Part shown: positions 1-6,863 of the stretch, one piece after another | How positions within the stretch are numbered: position 1 is the stretch's first letter | How the letters are laid out: the number at the start of each line of letters is the position of its first letter | Notes under the pieces: generated by a model | What the model saw: only the letters and a program-made list of their open reading frames with translations | Told to the model about the DNA's origin: nothing | The model's database searches: none | Assembly: GCF_025994435.1 (NCBI RefSeq) | Contig: NZ_BAQK01000055.1 | Coordinates: forward strand, 1 to 11,831 | Direction of reading: 5' to 3' | Length of the DNA stretch: 11,831 nt | Source: Gluconacetobacter johannae | GTDB taxonomy: Bacteria > Pseudomonadota > Alphaproteobacteria > Acetobacterales > Acetobacteraceae | Position numbers and translations under genes: made by a program

Positions 1-518
1 TCGCCCAGCGACGCTACGCCGATCCCTACGGCCCGCGCCGCAGCTGCGTCTCGGTCGGATCCATGCTGTTCGACGCGACCTTTTTCTCGATCGCGGCGGC
101 GGCGTTTGGGGACATCGACTTCCACATCATCGGGGCGGGCAAGGCGGCGGCGGGCCTGTCGGCCCCGAACATCATCGTCCATGGCGAAATGCCGTTCGAA
201 CAGACGCTGCCCTTCGTCCAGCACGCCGCCTTCGGCGTGGCGCCCTATCTGGACCGGCAGACGCCCCGCTATCTGATCGACACCTCGTTGAAACTGCGGC
301 AATTCGGGCTGTTCGGCATACCGGCGGTCTGCCCGGAATTCGCCCGGGGCGACCAGCCGGGGCGCTATGGATACGCGCCCGGCGACCCGGCGTCGATCGA
401 ACGCGCGGTCGACGCCGCCCTGGCGCACGACACGCCGATCGACACACCCATGCTGGGCTGGGACGAGGTCGTGGACCGCATCATGACCCCCCACGCCTAT
501 TCCGACACCAGGATCTGA
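1..518 (+). CDS. gumK: GumK-type UDP-glucuronate glucuronosyltransferase, C-terminal part (5' end outside window)
   Basis: The reading frame is open from the first complete codon (base 3) to the TGA at 516-518, so the gene begins upstream; the ATG at 63 is internal. Recalled Xanthomonas campestris GumK (family GT70) matches along the whole visible length: VGSMLFD, a FHIIGAG block, NIIVHGEMPF, HAAFGVAPY, DTSLKLRQ, LFGIPAVCP and the terminal HAYSDTR. GumK is a membrane-associated GT-B enzyme that transfers GlcA from UDP-GlcA to the mannose of the lipid-linked Man-Glc-Glc acceptor. The visible part is its nucleotide-binding C-terminal domain. The Glu of GEM, the Tyr of APY and the Lys and Gln of SLKLRQ match residues I recall as UDP-binding in the GumK structure; the Met before that Lys is Leu here. 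The catalytic Asp lies in the missing N-terminal half. The ugd gene three genes downstream supplies its donor. Confidence 0.9.
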   Translation, partial: AQRRYADPYGPRRSCVSVGSMLFDATFFSIAAAAFGDIDFHIIGAGKAAAGLSAPNIIVHGEMPFEQTLPFVQHAAFGVAPYLDRQTPRYLIDTSLKLRQFGLFGIPAVCPEFARGDQPGRYGYAPGDPASIERAVDAALAHDTPIDTPMLGWDEVVDRIMTPHAYSDTRI

Positions 519-545
519 TCCGACCACGACAGGAAGGAATACAGG

Positions 546-1730
546 ATGCTCCAGAAGACCAGCGCCGTGACGGATTGTCCGACCGTGGGGATCTACCGGA
601 CCGAGATCCTGCCGCTGTCCGAAACCTTCGTGCGGGACCAGTCCCTGGCCCTGCAACGGTGGAAGCCGGTCATGATCGGCGAACGCCTGGTCGACCGGCT
701 GCCCCTGGACGGACTGGCCGCCCGGACGCGCTATGTCGGTCCGGCGACGCTGCCCCAGCGCGCCCGCAGCCTGGTGGCCCGCACGCTGGACCTGGCGCCC
801 CCCGGCCTGACCCGGATCGCGCATCATGTGCAGCCATCCCTGATCCATGCCCATTTCGGGTTCGACGGGGTCGAGGCATGGCATCTGGCCCGCTCGCTAT
901 CGGTGCCGCTGCTGGTGACGCTGCACGGGGCCGACATCACCACCCACATGGACTGGTTCGCCGCCGGACGGTCCGGGCGGCGCTGGAAGGCCTATCCCCG
1001 CCGCCTCGAACGGCTGGCGTCCCGGCCCGAGGTCAGTTTCGTGGCCGTGTCCGACCATATCCGCGACGCCGCGATTGCCGTGGGCCTGCCGCCGGACCGG
1101 GTCCATATTCGCCATATCGGCATCAATCCCGGCCGCTTCACCCCCCAGGACCCGTCGCCGGGCCGCCGGCCGCCGCTGATCCTGTTCCTGGGGCGGCTGG
1201 TCGAGAAGAAGGGATGCCGGTTCCTGATCGAGGCCTTCGGCCGGATCGGGCAAATCCTGCCGGCGGCGCGGCTGGTCGTGGCGGGCGACGGCCCCGAACG
1301 CCCGTTGCTGGAGGCGCAGGCCGCCACGATGGGCAACGTGGTCTTCACCGGCGCGGTGTCGCGCGACAGGGTGCAGGCGCTGATGGGCCAGGCGCGCGTC
1401 TTCTGCCTGCCCAGCATCACCGCGACCAGCGGCGACGCCGAGGGCCTGCCGCTGGTGCTGCTGGAGGCCCAGGCCAGCGGCGTCCCGGTCGTCACCTCGG
1501 CCCGGGGCGGCGTGACCGAGGGGATGATCGACGGCCGGACCGGCTACGCCTTTGCCGAGGGCGATGTCGACGCCCTGGCCGACCGGCTGCTGGCGGTGCT
1601 GACCGACGACGCCCTGGCCGACCGGCTGGGCGCCGCCGGCAGCCGCTTCGTGCGCCAGCAGCACGACATCCGGACCTGCACCGACGCGCTGGAAGATCTG
1701 TACGACCGCCTGGCGGGTACGCGCCCATGA
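546..1730 (+). CDS. Family 4 glycosyltransferase, probable exopolysaccharide side-chain enzyme
   Basis: 394 residues. The ATG follows a good ribosome site, AGGAAGGA at 531-538, and lies 27 bases after gumK. It is a GT-B retaining transferase. The N-terminal half carries SETFVRDQ, IHAHFG and LVTLHGADIT, typical of the WcaL/colanic-acid-like branch of GT4. The C-terminal half has LFLGRLVEKKG, a VVAGDGPE block and the E-x7-E nucleotide-sugar signature in EGLPLVLLE (Glu299 and Glu307). No signal peptide or clear membrane span is visible, so it probably works at the inner face of the membrane. Its place between gumK and another transferase suggests it adds the sugar after GlcA; in acetan that sugar is an alpha-linked glucose. 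Donor and linkage cannot be read from the sequence. A 21-base in-frame repeat lies near the 3' end. Its stop overlaps the next start as ATGA, implying translational coupling. Confidence 0.88.
   Translation: MLQKTSAVTDCPTVGIYRTEILPLSETFVRDQSLALQRWKPVMIGERLVDRLPLDGLAARTRYVGPATLPQRARSLVARTLDLAPPGLTRIAHHVQPSLIHAHFGFDGVEAWHLARSLSVPLLVTLHGADITTHMDWFAAGRSGRRWKAYPRRLERLASRPEVSFVAVSDHIRDAAIAVGLPPDRVHIRHIGINPGRFTPQDPSPGRRPPLILFLGRLVEKKGCRFLIEAFGRIGQILPAARLVVAGDGPERPLLEAQAATMGNVVFTGAVSRDRVQALMGQARVFCLPSITATSGDAEGLPLVLLEAQASGVPVVTSARGGVTEGMIDGRTGYAFAEGDVDALADRLLAVLTDDALADRLGAAGSRFVRQQHDIRTCTDALEDLYDRLAGTRP
1569..1628 (+). repeat. Exact 21-base in-frame direct repeat inside the GT4 gene
   Basis: The 21 bases at 1569-1589 recur exactly at 1608-1628, an offset of 39 bases (13 codons). 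Both copies encode DALADRL in the C-terminal helices of the glycosyltransferase. Such heptads are common in this part of GT4 enzymes, so the exact DNA identity may reflect a local duplication or strong codon bias. Confidence 0.8.
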
Positions 1731-2701
1731 CCGGTATCGCCATCACCGTCATCATGCCGGTCTTCAACGCAGCCCCCTTCGTCGAGCGGGCGATCAGCTC
1801 GGTGCTGGTGCAGAGCCTGCCCGCCGCCGAGATCCTGGTGGTGGACGATTGTTCCAGCGATGCGACGCGCGACATCGTGGCGGCGCTGGCCCGGCGCCAC
1901 CCCAGCGTGCGCCTGCTGTGCATGGCGGCGAACGGCGGCCCGGCGGCGGCGCGCAACATGGGCATCGCGCAGGCGACCGGCGACTGGATCGCAATCCTCG
2001 ACGCCGACGACGCCTATGCGCCCGACCGGCTGGCGGCGCTGGCCGGCCTCGTCGCCTGCGACCCGGCGGCCGACATCGTGGCGGACGACCTGCTGGACTA
2101 CGACGCGGCCGCCGCCCGGACGACCGGCCGCGCCATCGGCCCCGGGGCCATTCCCCCCGGCCCCGTCGCCGTCGAGACCTATCTGGCCCACAACCTGGCC
2201 GATGGACGCGGCCCCGACTGGGGATTGCTCAAGCCGATGATCCGGCGCGCCTTCCTGCTTTCATCGGGCATCCGCTACCCGACCGCGCAACGCCATGGCG
2301 AGGATTTCACCTTCATGGTGACCCTGCTGCTGCACGGGGCGCGCTTCAGGATCCTCGATACGGCGCATTATCTCTATACCCAGCGCGAAGGGGCCGTCAG
2401 CCGCAAGGCGTCGGACATGACGCGCACCACCATCGCCTATGGCGCGCTGGCGCGGGCGGCCATCGACCTCACCGCGCATCCGGCCATCCGGTCGGCCCCC
2501 GGCCTGGCCGCCCTGCTGCTGCGCCGCGCCGAGGGCCTGTCCCGGCTGGACGACGCGCATTTCTTTTCGCAGGCGATCCGTCGCGGGGCCGTCGGCGCCC
2601 TGGCGGCGCGTGCGCTGCGACGGCCGTCCTTCGTCCCGCGCATCGGGCGGCAGGTCGGCCGCGCACTCCACCGCCGCATCGCCATCTGGCGGTCGGCATG
2701 A
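1727..2701 (+). CDS. Family 2 glycosyltransferase (GT-A), ExoO/AceP-like candidate
   Basis: 324 residues. The ATG at 1727 overlaps the preceding TGA by four bases (ATGA). The frame is open much further upstream, but there it is only a Pro/Arg-rich shadow of the GT4 gene. The GT2 fold begins at once: VIMPVFNAAPF, VVDDCSSD, GGPAAARNMGIA, then the metal-binding DADD (Asp92 to Asp95). A later HGEDFTF (Glu192, Asp193) is the likely catalytic base region and recalls ExoO-type beta-1,6-glucosyltransferases of succinoglycan synthesis. The 100 or so C-terminal residues are Arg/Ala-rich and without clear family motifs; no membrane span stands out. Next to gumK and the GT4 it probably adds another side-chain sugar. 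In acetan a beta-1,6-glucose is added by AceP, so it may be the equivalent, but this is inference. A GC hairpin follows the stop. Confidence 0.88.
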   Translation: MTGIAITVIMPVFNAAPFVERAISSVLVQSLPAAEILVVDDCSSDATRDIVAALARRHPSVRLLCMAANGGPAAARNMGIAQATGDWIAILDADDAYAPDRLAALAGLVACDPAADIVADDLLDYDAAAARTTGRAIGPGAIPPGPVAVETYLAHNLADGRGPDWGLLKPMIRRAFLLSSGIRYPTAQRHGEDFTFMVTLLLHGARFRILDTAHYLYTQREGAVSRKASDMTRTTIAYGALARAAIDLTAHPAIRSAPGLAALLLRRAEGLSRLDDAHFFSQAIRRGAVGALAARALRRPSFVPRIGRQVGRALHRRIAIWRSA

Positions 2702-2720
2702 CCGGGCCGGCGCGGCCCGG
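2702..2720 (+). other. GC-rich hairpin between GT2 and ugd
   Basis: Immediately after the GT2 stop, CCGGGCCG (2702-2709) pairs perfectly with CGGCCCGG (2713-2720) around the loop GCG. No T run follows, so it is not a standard intrinsic terminator. It may stabilise the upstream message, pause polymerase, or lower expression of ugd relative to the transferases. The structure is seen directly; the role is inferred. Confidence 0.6.
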
Positions 2721-2753
2721 CGGGACGAACAACATCTTTGACAGGAGTGGATC

Positions 2754-4079
2754 ATGCAGATCGCGATGATTGGTGGTGGCTATGTCGGGCTGGTGTCGGG
2801 GGCCTGCTTCGCCGAATTCGGCACCGACGTGGCCATCGTCGAAACCGATCCCGGCCGGCTGGCGGCACTACGCGAAGGCCGGATCCCCATCTACGAACCC
2901 GGCCTGGACAAGCTGGTCGCCGACAATGTGGCCGCCGGGCGCCTGACCTTCGGCGACGACATCGAAAAGGCGGTGCAGGGGGCCGAGGCCATCTTCATCG
3001 CCGTGGGCACGCCGACCCGGCGCGGCGACGGCCATGCCGACCTGCGCTATGTCTATGCGGCGGCGGAACAGATCGCCAAATGCATGAACGACTACGCCGT
3101 CGTGGTCACGAAATCGACCGTTCCGGTCGGAACCGGGCGGCAGGTCTCCGACCTGATCCGCCGCGTCCGGCCGGACCTGGATTTCGACGTCGCCTCCAAT
3201 CCGGAATTTCTGCGCGAAGGCAACGCCATTGGCGATTTCATGCGCCCCGACCGCGTCATCATCGGCACCGACACCACCCGGCCCGGCGGGGGCGAGCGCG
3301 CGCGCGAGATCCTGCGCCGCCTCTACCGGCCGCTCTACCTGATCGAAGCCCCGATCCTGTTCACCGGCCTGGAAACGGCGGAACTGGCGAAATACGCGGC
3401 CAACTCCTTCCTGGCGATGAAGGTGACCTTCATCAACGAAATCGCGGACCTGTGCGAGAAAGTCGGTGCCGAAGTCCACGATATCGCACGCGGTATCGGC
3501 CTGGACAACCGTATCGGCCGGAAATTCCTGCATCCCGGCCCGGGTTTCGGCGGGTCGTGCTTTCCCAAGGACACGCTGGCCCTGGTCCATATCGCGCAGG
3601 ACGCGGGGTCGCCGATGCGCCTGATCGAAACGACGGTGGACATCAACGACACGCGCAAGACGCGCATGGCCGACCGCGTCATCGCGGCCTGCGGCGGCAG
3701 CGTGTCGGGCCTGACGATCGGCATCCTGGGCCTGACCTTCAAGCCGGAAACCGATGACATGCGCGAAGCTTCCTCGATTCCCATCCTGCACCGGCTGGCC
3801 GCCGCGGGGGCCAGCCTGCGCGCCTTCGACCCCGTCGGCATGGTCCCGGCCCGCCCCCTGCTGCCCGAGGCCACCCAGTACTGCACCGACCCGCTGGACG
3901 CGGCGGCCGGCGCGGATGCGCTTGTCGTCCTGACGGAATGGAACGAATTCCGGGCCCTGTCGCCATCCAGACTGCGCGACGTGATGAAAGGCGACGTCAT
4001 CGTCGATCTGCGTAACATCTGGGACCCGCAGGCCATGCGGGCGCATGGCCTGCGCTACAGTTCCGTAGGCCGCCCGTAA
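2754..4079 (+). CDS. ugd: UDP-glucose 6-dehydrogenase
   Basis: 441 residues, usual length for bacterial UGDH. The ATG at 2754 follows AGGAG at 2743-2747. The enzyme oxidises UDP-glucose to UDP-glucuronate with two NAD+ in the cytoplasm. The N-terminal Rossmann motif is GGGYVG (residues 7-12), followed by KSTVPVGT. Catalytic residues of the family are in place: Glu151 and Glu155 in the PEFLREG block, Lys213 and Asn217 in AKYAAN, the nucleophile Cys269 in GGSCFPKD and Asp273. The C-terminal domain has LGLTFKPETDDMREA. It closes the block containing gumK and supplies the GlcA donor used by GumK. A 52-base gap with a strong hairpin separates it from GT2, and an AT-rich 416-base gap follows, so it is probably the last gene of its transcript. 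Regulation by tyrosine phosphorylation is known for some Ugd proteins; nothing here shows it. Confidence 0.97.
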   Translation: MQIAMIGGGYVGLVSGACFAEFGTDVAIVETDPGRLAALREGRIPIYEPGLDKLVADNVAAGRLTFGDDIEKAVQGAEAIFIAVGTPTRRGDGHADLRYVYAAAEQIAKCMNDYAVVVTKSTVPVGTGRQVSDLIRRVRPDLDFDVASNPEFLREGNAIGDFMRPDRVIIGTDTTRPGGGERAREILRRLYRPLYLIEAPILFTGLETAELAKYAANSFLAMKVTFINEIADLCEKVGAEVHDIARGIGLDNRIGRKFLHPGPGFGGSCFPKDTLALVHIAQDAGSPMRLIETTVDINDTRKTRMADRVIAACGGSVSGLTIGILGLTFKPETDDMREASSIPILHRLAAAGASLRAFDPVGMVPARPLLPEATQYCTDPLDAAAGADALVVLTEWNEFRALSPSRLRDVMKGDVIVDLRNIWDPQAMRAHGLRYSSVGRP

Positions 4080-4088
4080 AACCGGAAA

Positions 4089-4132
4089 GGGAACGGGCAT
4101 GGGTGCGGGATATTGCATTTTATCCCGTTCCC
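4089..4132 (+). other. Overlapping inverted repeats downstream of ugd, possible transcript end
   Basis: GGGAACGGG (4089-4097) is the exact reverse complement of CCCGTTCCC (4124-4132). Inside it, CGGGATA (4106-4112) pairs with TATCCCG (4121-4127) around an 8-base loop. The two stems share bases 4124-4127 and so cannot both form. They start 10 bases after the ugd stop. No T run follows, so a Rho-independent terminator is not clear; 3'-end protection or a pause structure is equally possible. Confidence 0.5.
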
Positions 4133-4207
4133 GGTGCGGATTCTGAAATTCCCGTCACAAAAGAATGGACAGCGCCACAATTCGATCCTTATTGTCGATT
4201 CACACTG

Positions 4208-4251
4208 ACATGTTCCAGATGCGCCCTTGGGTTTCCCGAGGGCGAACATGT
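4208..4251 (+). other. Long bulged hairpin in the ugd-gumD gap
   Basis: The inner stem pairs CGCCCTTGGG (4222-4231) with CCCGAGGGCG (4235-4244) around a TTT loop, giving ten pairs including one G-T. An outer stem pairs ACATGTT (4208-4214) with AACATGT (4245-4251), leaving a 7-base bulge on the left. Only short T-poor sequence follows, so it is not a typical terminator. It could be a DNA-binding palindrome, a structured end of the ugd message, or a regulatory element upstream of the gumD promoter. Confidence 0.5.
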
Positions 4252-4268
4252 GCGATGGTCCGTAAATC

Positions 4269-4294
4269 CGTTTTATAGTACGGCGTTTTACAAT
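4269..4294 (+). promoter_or_regulatory. Candidate -10 region(s) for the gumD operon
   Basis: Two near-consensus -10 hexamers lie 15 bases apart: TATAGT (4274-4279) and TACAAT (4289-4294), each five of six to TATAAT. Each sits in a repeat of the form CGTTTTA-N-A (4269-4277 and 4284-4292). No convincing TTGACA is found 16-18 bases upstream of either, so an activator or an alternative sigma factor would be needed. Transcription from here would give a leader of roughly 190 bases before gumD. Confidence 0.35.
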
Positions 4295-4406
4295 ACCAGA
4301 TCCATAGACCGACCGCGACACGCGGATGCCGGCCCTGGAGAGGTGCGCGCAAAGAGCGCCATTTCCAAGAAAAACACAAAAGAATTTATGACGTTTTTGA
4401 AACCTT

Positions 4407-4427
4407 CGTCTTAAAAAAGACGTTTTT
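4407..4427 (+). terminator. Intrinsic terminator-like hairpin in the gumD leader
   Basis: CGTCTT (4407-4412) pairs with AAGACG (4417-4422) around AAAA and is followed directly by TTTTT (4423-4427). The six-pair stem is half GC, so termination is probably partial. It lies 68 bases before the gumD ATG. It either ends read-through transcripts from ugd or acts as an attenuator in the gumD leader. The right arm plus T run (GACGTTTTT, 4419-4427) is duplicated exactly at 4390-4398, and the upstream GACG could pair with part of the left arm. Confidence 0.55.
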
Positions 4428-4482
4428 CGGCCCTTAATTCCGGAGCGATCAGAACGGTCGTTATCGACAGTGGCGTGCCCCC

Positions 4483-4489
4483 AGGAGGT
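4483..4489 (+). promoter_or_regulatory. Ribosome binding site that fixes the gumD start
   Basis: AGGAGGT matches the anti-Shine-Dalgarno sequence fully and lies 6 bases before the ATG at 4496. This favours that ATG over the in-frame GTG at 4475, which lies upstream of the site and would place it inside the coding region. Confidence 0.85.
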
Positions 4490-4495
4490 CCTCGC

Positions 4496-5995
4496 ATGAG
4501 CGAATCATTCGGCCGGTTGCAGGACGCGATCAGCCTGTCGAACGACGGCCTTGTGGATGAACCCCAGCCATCGGGGGCGACCGGCGCCAGGTCTTACCCG
4601 TATCATCACCCGGTCATGGCCGGCGTGACCACCAGCCTCGACGCCTTCGGCGTCCTTGGCGCGACCATCCTGTGCACGCATGTCGAACCGACCATCCTGA
4701 TGGGGAACGGACATGTGGCGCTGCCCCTGGCCGACCTGATGTCAGCCCTCGGGTTCCTGATGATCCCCAAAAAGCGTTCACTGCTCTATATCCCGAACAT
4801 CCTTCATATTTCGGCACAGGTTCGATATCTGACGCCCCCGCTTGTGATGGGCGCATTGCTGCATTTCGTCGTCCTGTACATGCTGCACCGGCCCACGGCC
4901 CAGATCATTGCGCTGTCGCTGGTCTGGCTCGGGATCTGTGCCGCAACCCTGTGCGTGCTGCGCGGCGGCGAAATCCTGATCCTGCAACATCCTTCCGCCA
5001 CGCGCCATCTGGCCCGGAACATTGCCGTGATCGGCAGCGACGAGGTCGCAACCAAGGTCGCGGCGCGCGTCGCCGAGGAAGCCGGCCCGACCTACCGGAT
5101 GATCGGCGTGTTCGACGACCACGACACGGCGCTGGATTCCACCGTGACCGACGGCACGCTGGACGACCTGATTGCGCGCAGCCGGGAATCCCGTCTGCAT
5201 GCGATCATCCTTGCCATTCCACCCAGTTCCGACCCAGTGGATCATGTCGCCGAAATCAGCTGGCGGCTCCGCAGCGTCCTGTCCGATGTCTATGTAATGC
5301 CCAATGTGGTGCATGGCATCGACGTGCTGCTGCCGATCGAACGGCTGGGGCCCTTCGCCCTGCTGGTGTTGCAGCGCCGGCCGCTGTCCGAGTGGCAGAT
5401 CGTCCGCAAGACGATGCTGGACGTGGTTTTGGGCGCCACCGCCCTTGCGATGCTGGCCCCGCTGATGGGCCTGATCGCAATCGCCATCAAGATGACCTCG
5501 CCGGGTCCGGTATTCTTCAGGCAGCCCCGTCTGGGCTACAACAATCGCAACTTCATGGTGTTCAAGTTCCGCAGCATGTACGCCAACATGTCCGACGTGA
5601 TGGCAGCCAGGCAGACGTCGCGCGACGATCCGCGCGTGACCCGGATCGGCAAATGGCTGCGGCGGCTGAGCCTGGACGAACTGCCGCAGCTTCTGAACGT
5701 CCTGCGCGGCGAGATGTCCCTGGTCGGTCCCCGCCCCCATGCCCCGCATACCCGCGCCGACGGCATGCTGCTGGACGATGCATTGGCCGAATATGTCATC
5801 CGCCATCAGGTCAAGCCGGGCATCACCGGCTGGGCCCAGGTCAACGGCGCGCGCGGCGAACTGGTGACGTTGGACGACCTGCGCCGGCGCGTGGAGTTCG
5901 ACCTGGAATACATGCAGAAATGGTCACTGCGTTTCGACCTGAAGATCCTGGCCCTGACCGTCCTGCGCGAGGTTTTCAGCAAACATGCCTTCTGA
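4496..5995 (+). CDS. gumD: Undecaprenyl-phosphate glucose-1-phosphate transferase, priming enzyme
   Basis: 499 residues from the ATG chosen by the strong AGGAGGT site. It is a polyprenyl-phosphate hexose-1-phosphate transferase of the GumD/WcaJ type, which starts the lipid-linked repeat unit by moving Glc-1-P from UDP-Glc to undecaprenyl phosphate. Four hydrophobic segments are visible at about 41-63, 73-90, 113-130 and 136-154. A cytoplasmic Rossmann-like region starts near IAVIGSDE (about 177), and a fifth hydrophobic segment lies at about 308-331. The C-terminal catalytic domain shows GPVFFRQPRLG, FKFRSMY, the Asp-Glu pair of DELPQLLNVLRGEMSLVGPRP-type sequence (Asp394, Glu395; Arg413 in VGPRP) and GITGWAQVNGARG. 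In Gluconacetobacter diazotrophicus the homologous gumD is known to be needed for exopolysaccharide. It is the first gene after the structured gap and overlaps gumM by 11 bases. Confidence 0.95.
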   Translation: MSESFGRLQDAISLSNDGLVDEPQPSGATGARSYPYHHPVMAGVTTSLDAFGVLGATILCTHVEPTILMGNGHVALPLADLMSALGFLMIPKKRSLLYIPNILHISAQVRYLTPPLVMGALLHFVVLYMLHRPTAQIIALSLVWLGICAATLCVLRGGEILILQHPSATRHLARNIAVIGSDEVATKVAARVAEEAGPTYRMIGVFDDHDTALDSTVTDGTLDDLIARSRESRLHAIILAIPPSSDPVDHVAEISWRLRSVLSDVYVMPNVVHGIDVLLPIERLGPFALLVLQRRPLSEWQIVRKTMLDVVLGATALAMLAPLMGLIAIAIKMTSPGPVFFRQPRLGYNNRNFMVFKFRSMYANMSDVMAARQTSRDDPRVTRIGKWLRRLSLDELPQLLNVLRGEMSLVGPRPHAPHTRADGMLLDDALAEYVIRHQVKPGITGWAQVNGARGELVTLDDLRRRVEFDLEYMQKWSLRFDLKILALTVLREVFSKHAF

Positions 5996-6806
5996 TGTGA
6001 TCTCCCCCCCGGCGCGCGCGGCGGACGCGCCCCGCGATGCGTCCCCGCCGTTCGACGCGCTGCGCGTCATGGGGCTGCGCCTTCTGGACATTCCGCGCGA
6101 CGCGCTGGCCGACACCGTGGCACAGGCCGCGCGGCGGGGCGGCAGGATGCTGGTCGTGAACGCCAACGCGCATTGCGTCGTCCTGTCGCAACGCGAGCGC
6201 TGGCTGCGCGACCTGTTCGACCGGGCGGATATCGCATTCTGCGACGGCGCGGGCGTCCAGCTTGCGGCGGCGTTCCTGATCGGCCGGCGGCCGCACCGCA
6301 CCACCCCGCCCGAATGGATCGGTCCCGTCCTGCAACAGCTGGGCCGCGACGCATCATTGTTCTGGCTGGGCGGGACGCAGGACACCGCGGAACATGCCGC
6401 GCGTACCTACGAGCAACGCTACGGCGTCCGCACGGCGGGCGTGCGGAACGGATTTTTCGATGCCCGTCCCGGATCGGCGGACTCCGAGGACATCGTCCGG
6501 CAGATCAACGCCACGCGCCCGACCCTGCTGCTGGTGAATATGGGAATGCCCCGACAGGAACGGTGGCTTTACGATCACTGGGACCGTCTGCCGCCGACCA
6601 TCGCCATCACCGCCGGCGCGCTGGTCGATCACGCGGCCGGCCGCGTCCGCCGGCCCCCGCGATGGGTCGCCAACATGGGCCTGGAATGGCTGGTCAGGCT
6701 GGTGCGCGAACCCAGGCGGCTGTGGCGTCGTTACCTGCTGGGGCTGCCGGTCTTCGGCCTGCATGTCCTGCGCTGGAAAATCCGGCCCGAGCGGCCGCAA
6801 GCCTGA
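5985..6806 (+). CDS. gumM: WecG/TagA/CpsF-family (GT26) glycosyltransferase, probable GumM beta-1,4-glucosyltransferase
   Basis: 273 residues, near the normal family length. The ATG overlaps the end of gumD by 11 bases; a weak GAGG (5969-5972) precedes it. Residues 1-28 are Pro/Ala-rich and unconserved, so the ATG at 6069 is a possible alternative start. GT26 motifs are clear: NANAHCVVLSQRER, DGAGVQ (Asp87, in the position of the proposed catalytic Asp of TagA), FWLGG, NGFFD, NMGMPRQERW (about 185-194), and the C-terminal EWLVRLVREPRRLWRRYL block that holds the family to the membrane. GumM adds the second, beta-1,4-linked glucose onto Glc-PP-undecaprenol, giving the cellobiose backbone unit. 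Its position straight after gumD fits this second step. The sugar specificity rests on context; a GlcNAc or ManNAc enzyme of the same family would look alike. Confidence 0.85.
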   Translation: MPSDVISPPARAADAPRDASPPFDALRVMGLRLLDIPRDALADTVAQAARRGGRMLVVNANAHCVVLSQRERWLRDLFDRADIAFCDGAGVQLAAAFLIGRRPHRTTPPEWIGPVLQQLGRDASLFWLGGTQDTAEHAARTYEQRYGVRTAGVRNGFFDARPGSADSEDIVRQINATRPTLLLVNMGMPRQERWLYDHWDRLPPTIAITAGALVDHAAGRVRRPPRWVANMGLEWLVRLVREPRRLWRRYLLGLPVFGLHVLRWKIRPERPQA

Positions 6807-6863
6807 CGTCCACCCCGCCGACCCGGCCACGCGAGCCCCCTTTTTCCGGAAGTCGAGACCCGC

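Larger units (their letters stand above)
4080..4495. other. AT-rich, structured intergenic region between ugd and gumD
   Basis: This 416-base gap is the only long non-coding stretch. By hand count, 4141-4200 is about 42% G+C and 4381-4440 about 33%, against strongly GC-rich genes on both sides. It holds inverted repeats just after ugd (4089-4132), a bulged hairpin (4208-4251), candidate -10 boxes within repeated CGTTTTA words (4269-4294), and a terminator-like hairpin (4407-4427). Short open frames exist on both strands (4103-4414 plus, 4055-4321 minus), but they lack recognisable domains and good ribosome sites. The region most likely ends the ugd transcript and starts and controls the gumD operon. 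Confidence 0.7.

Noticed and set aside
575..1726. Long open frame upstream of, and in frame with, the GT2 start
   Set aside because: It overlaps the GT4 gene in another frame and reads as Pro/Arg/Gly-rich low-complexity protein; the GT2 domain begins exactly at 1727.
2738..2743. Perfect TTGACA hexamer before ugd
   Set aside because: It overlaps the ribosome site, and the region 16-18 bases downstream lies inside ugd with no -10-like sequence, so it does not form a promoter for this gene.
2868..4118. 416-codon open frame on the minus strand
   Set aside because: Antisense to ugd, whose catalytic residues are all conserved; no family motif in the reverse frame.
4055..4321. 88-codon minus-strand frame in the intergenic region
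   Set aside because: Overlaps the end of ugd, has no convincing motif and is best explained by chance in non-coding sequence.
4103..4414. 103-codon plus-strand frame in the intergenic region, starting with GTG
   Set aside because: No good ribosome site, no recognisable domain, and it runs through the inverted repeats of the AT-rich region.
4475..4495. GTG at 4475 as the gumD start
   Set aside because: It would place the strong AGGAGGT inside the coding region; the ATG at 4496 is ideally spaced from that site.
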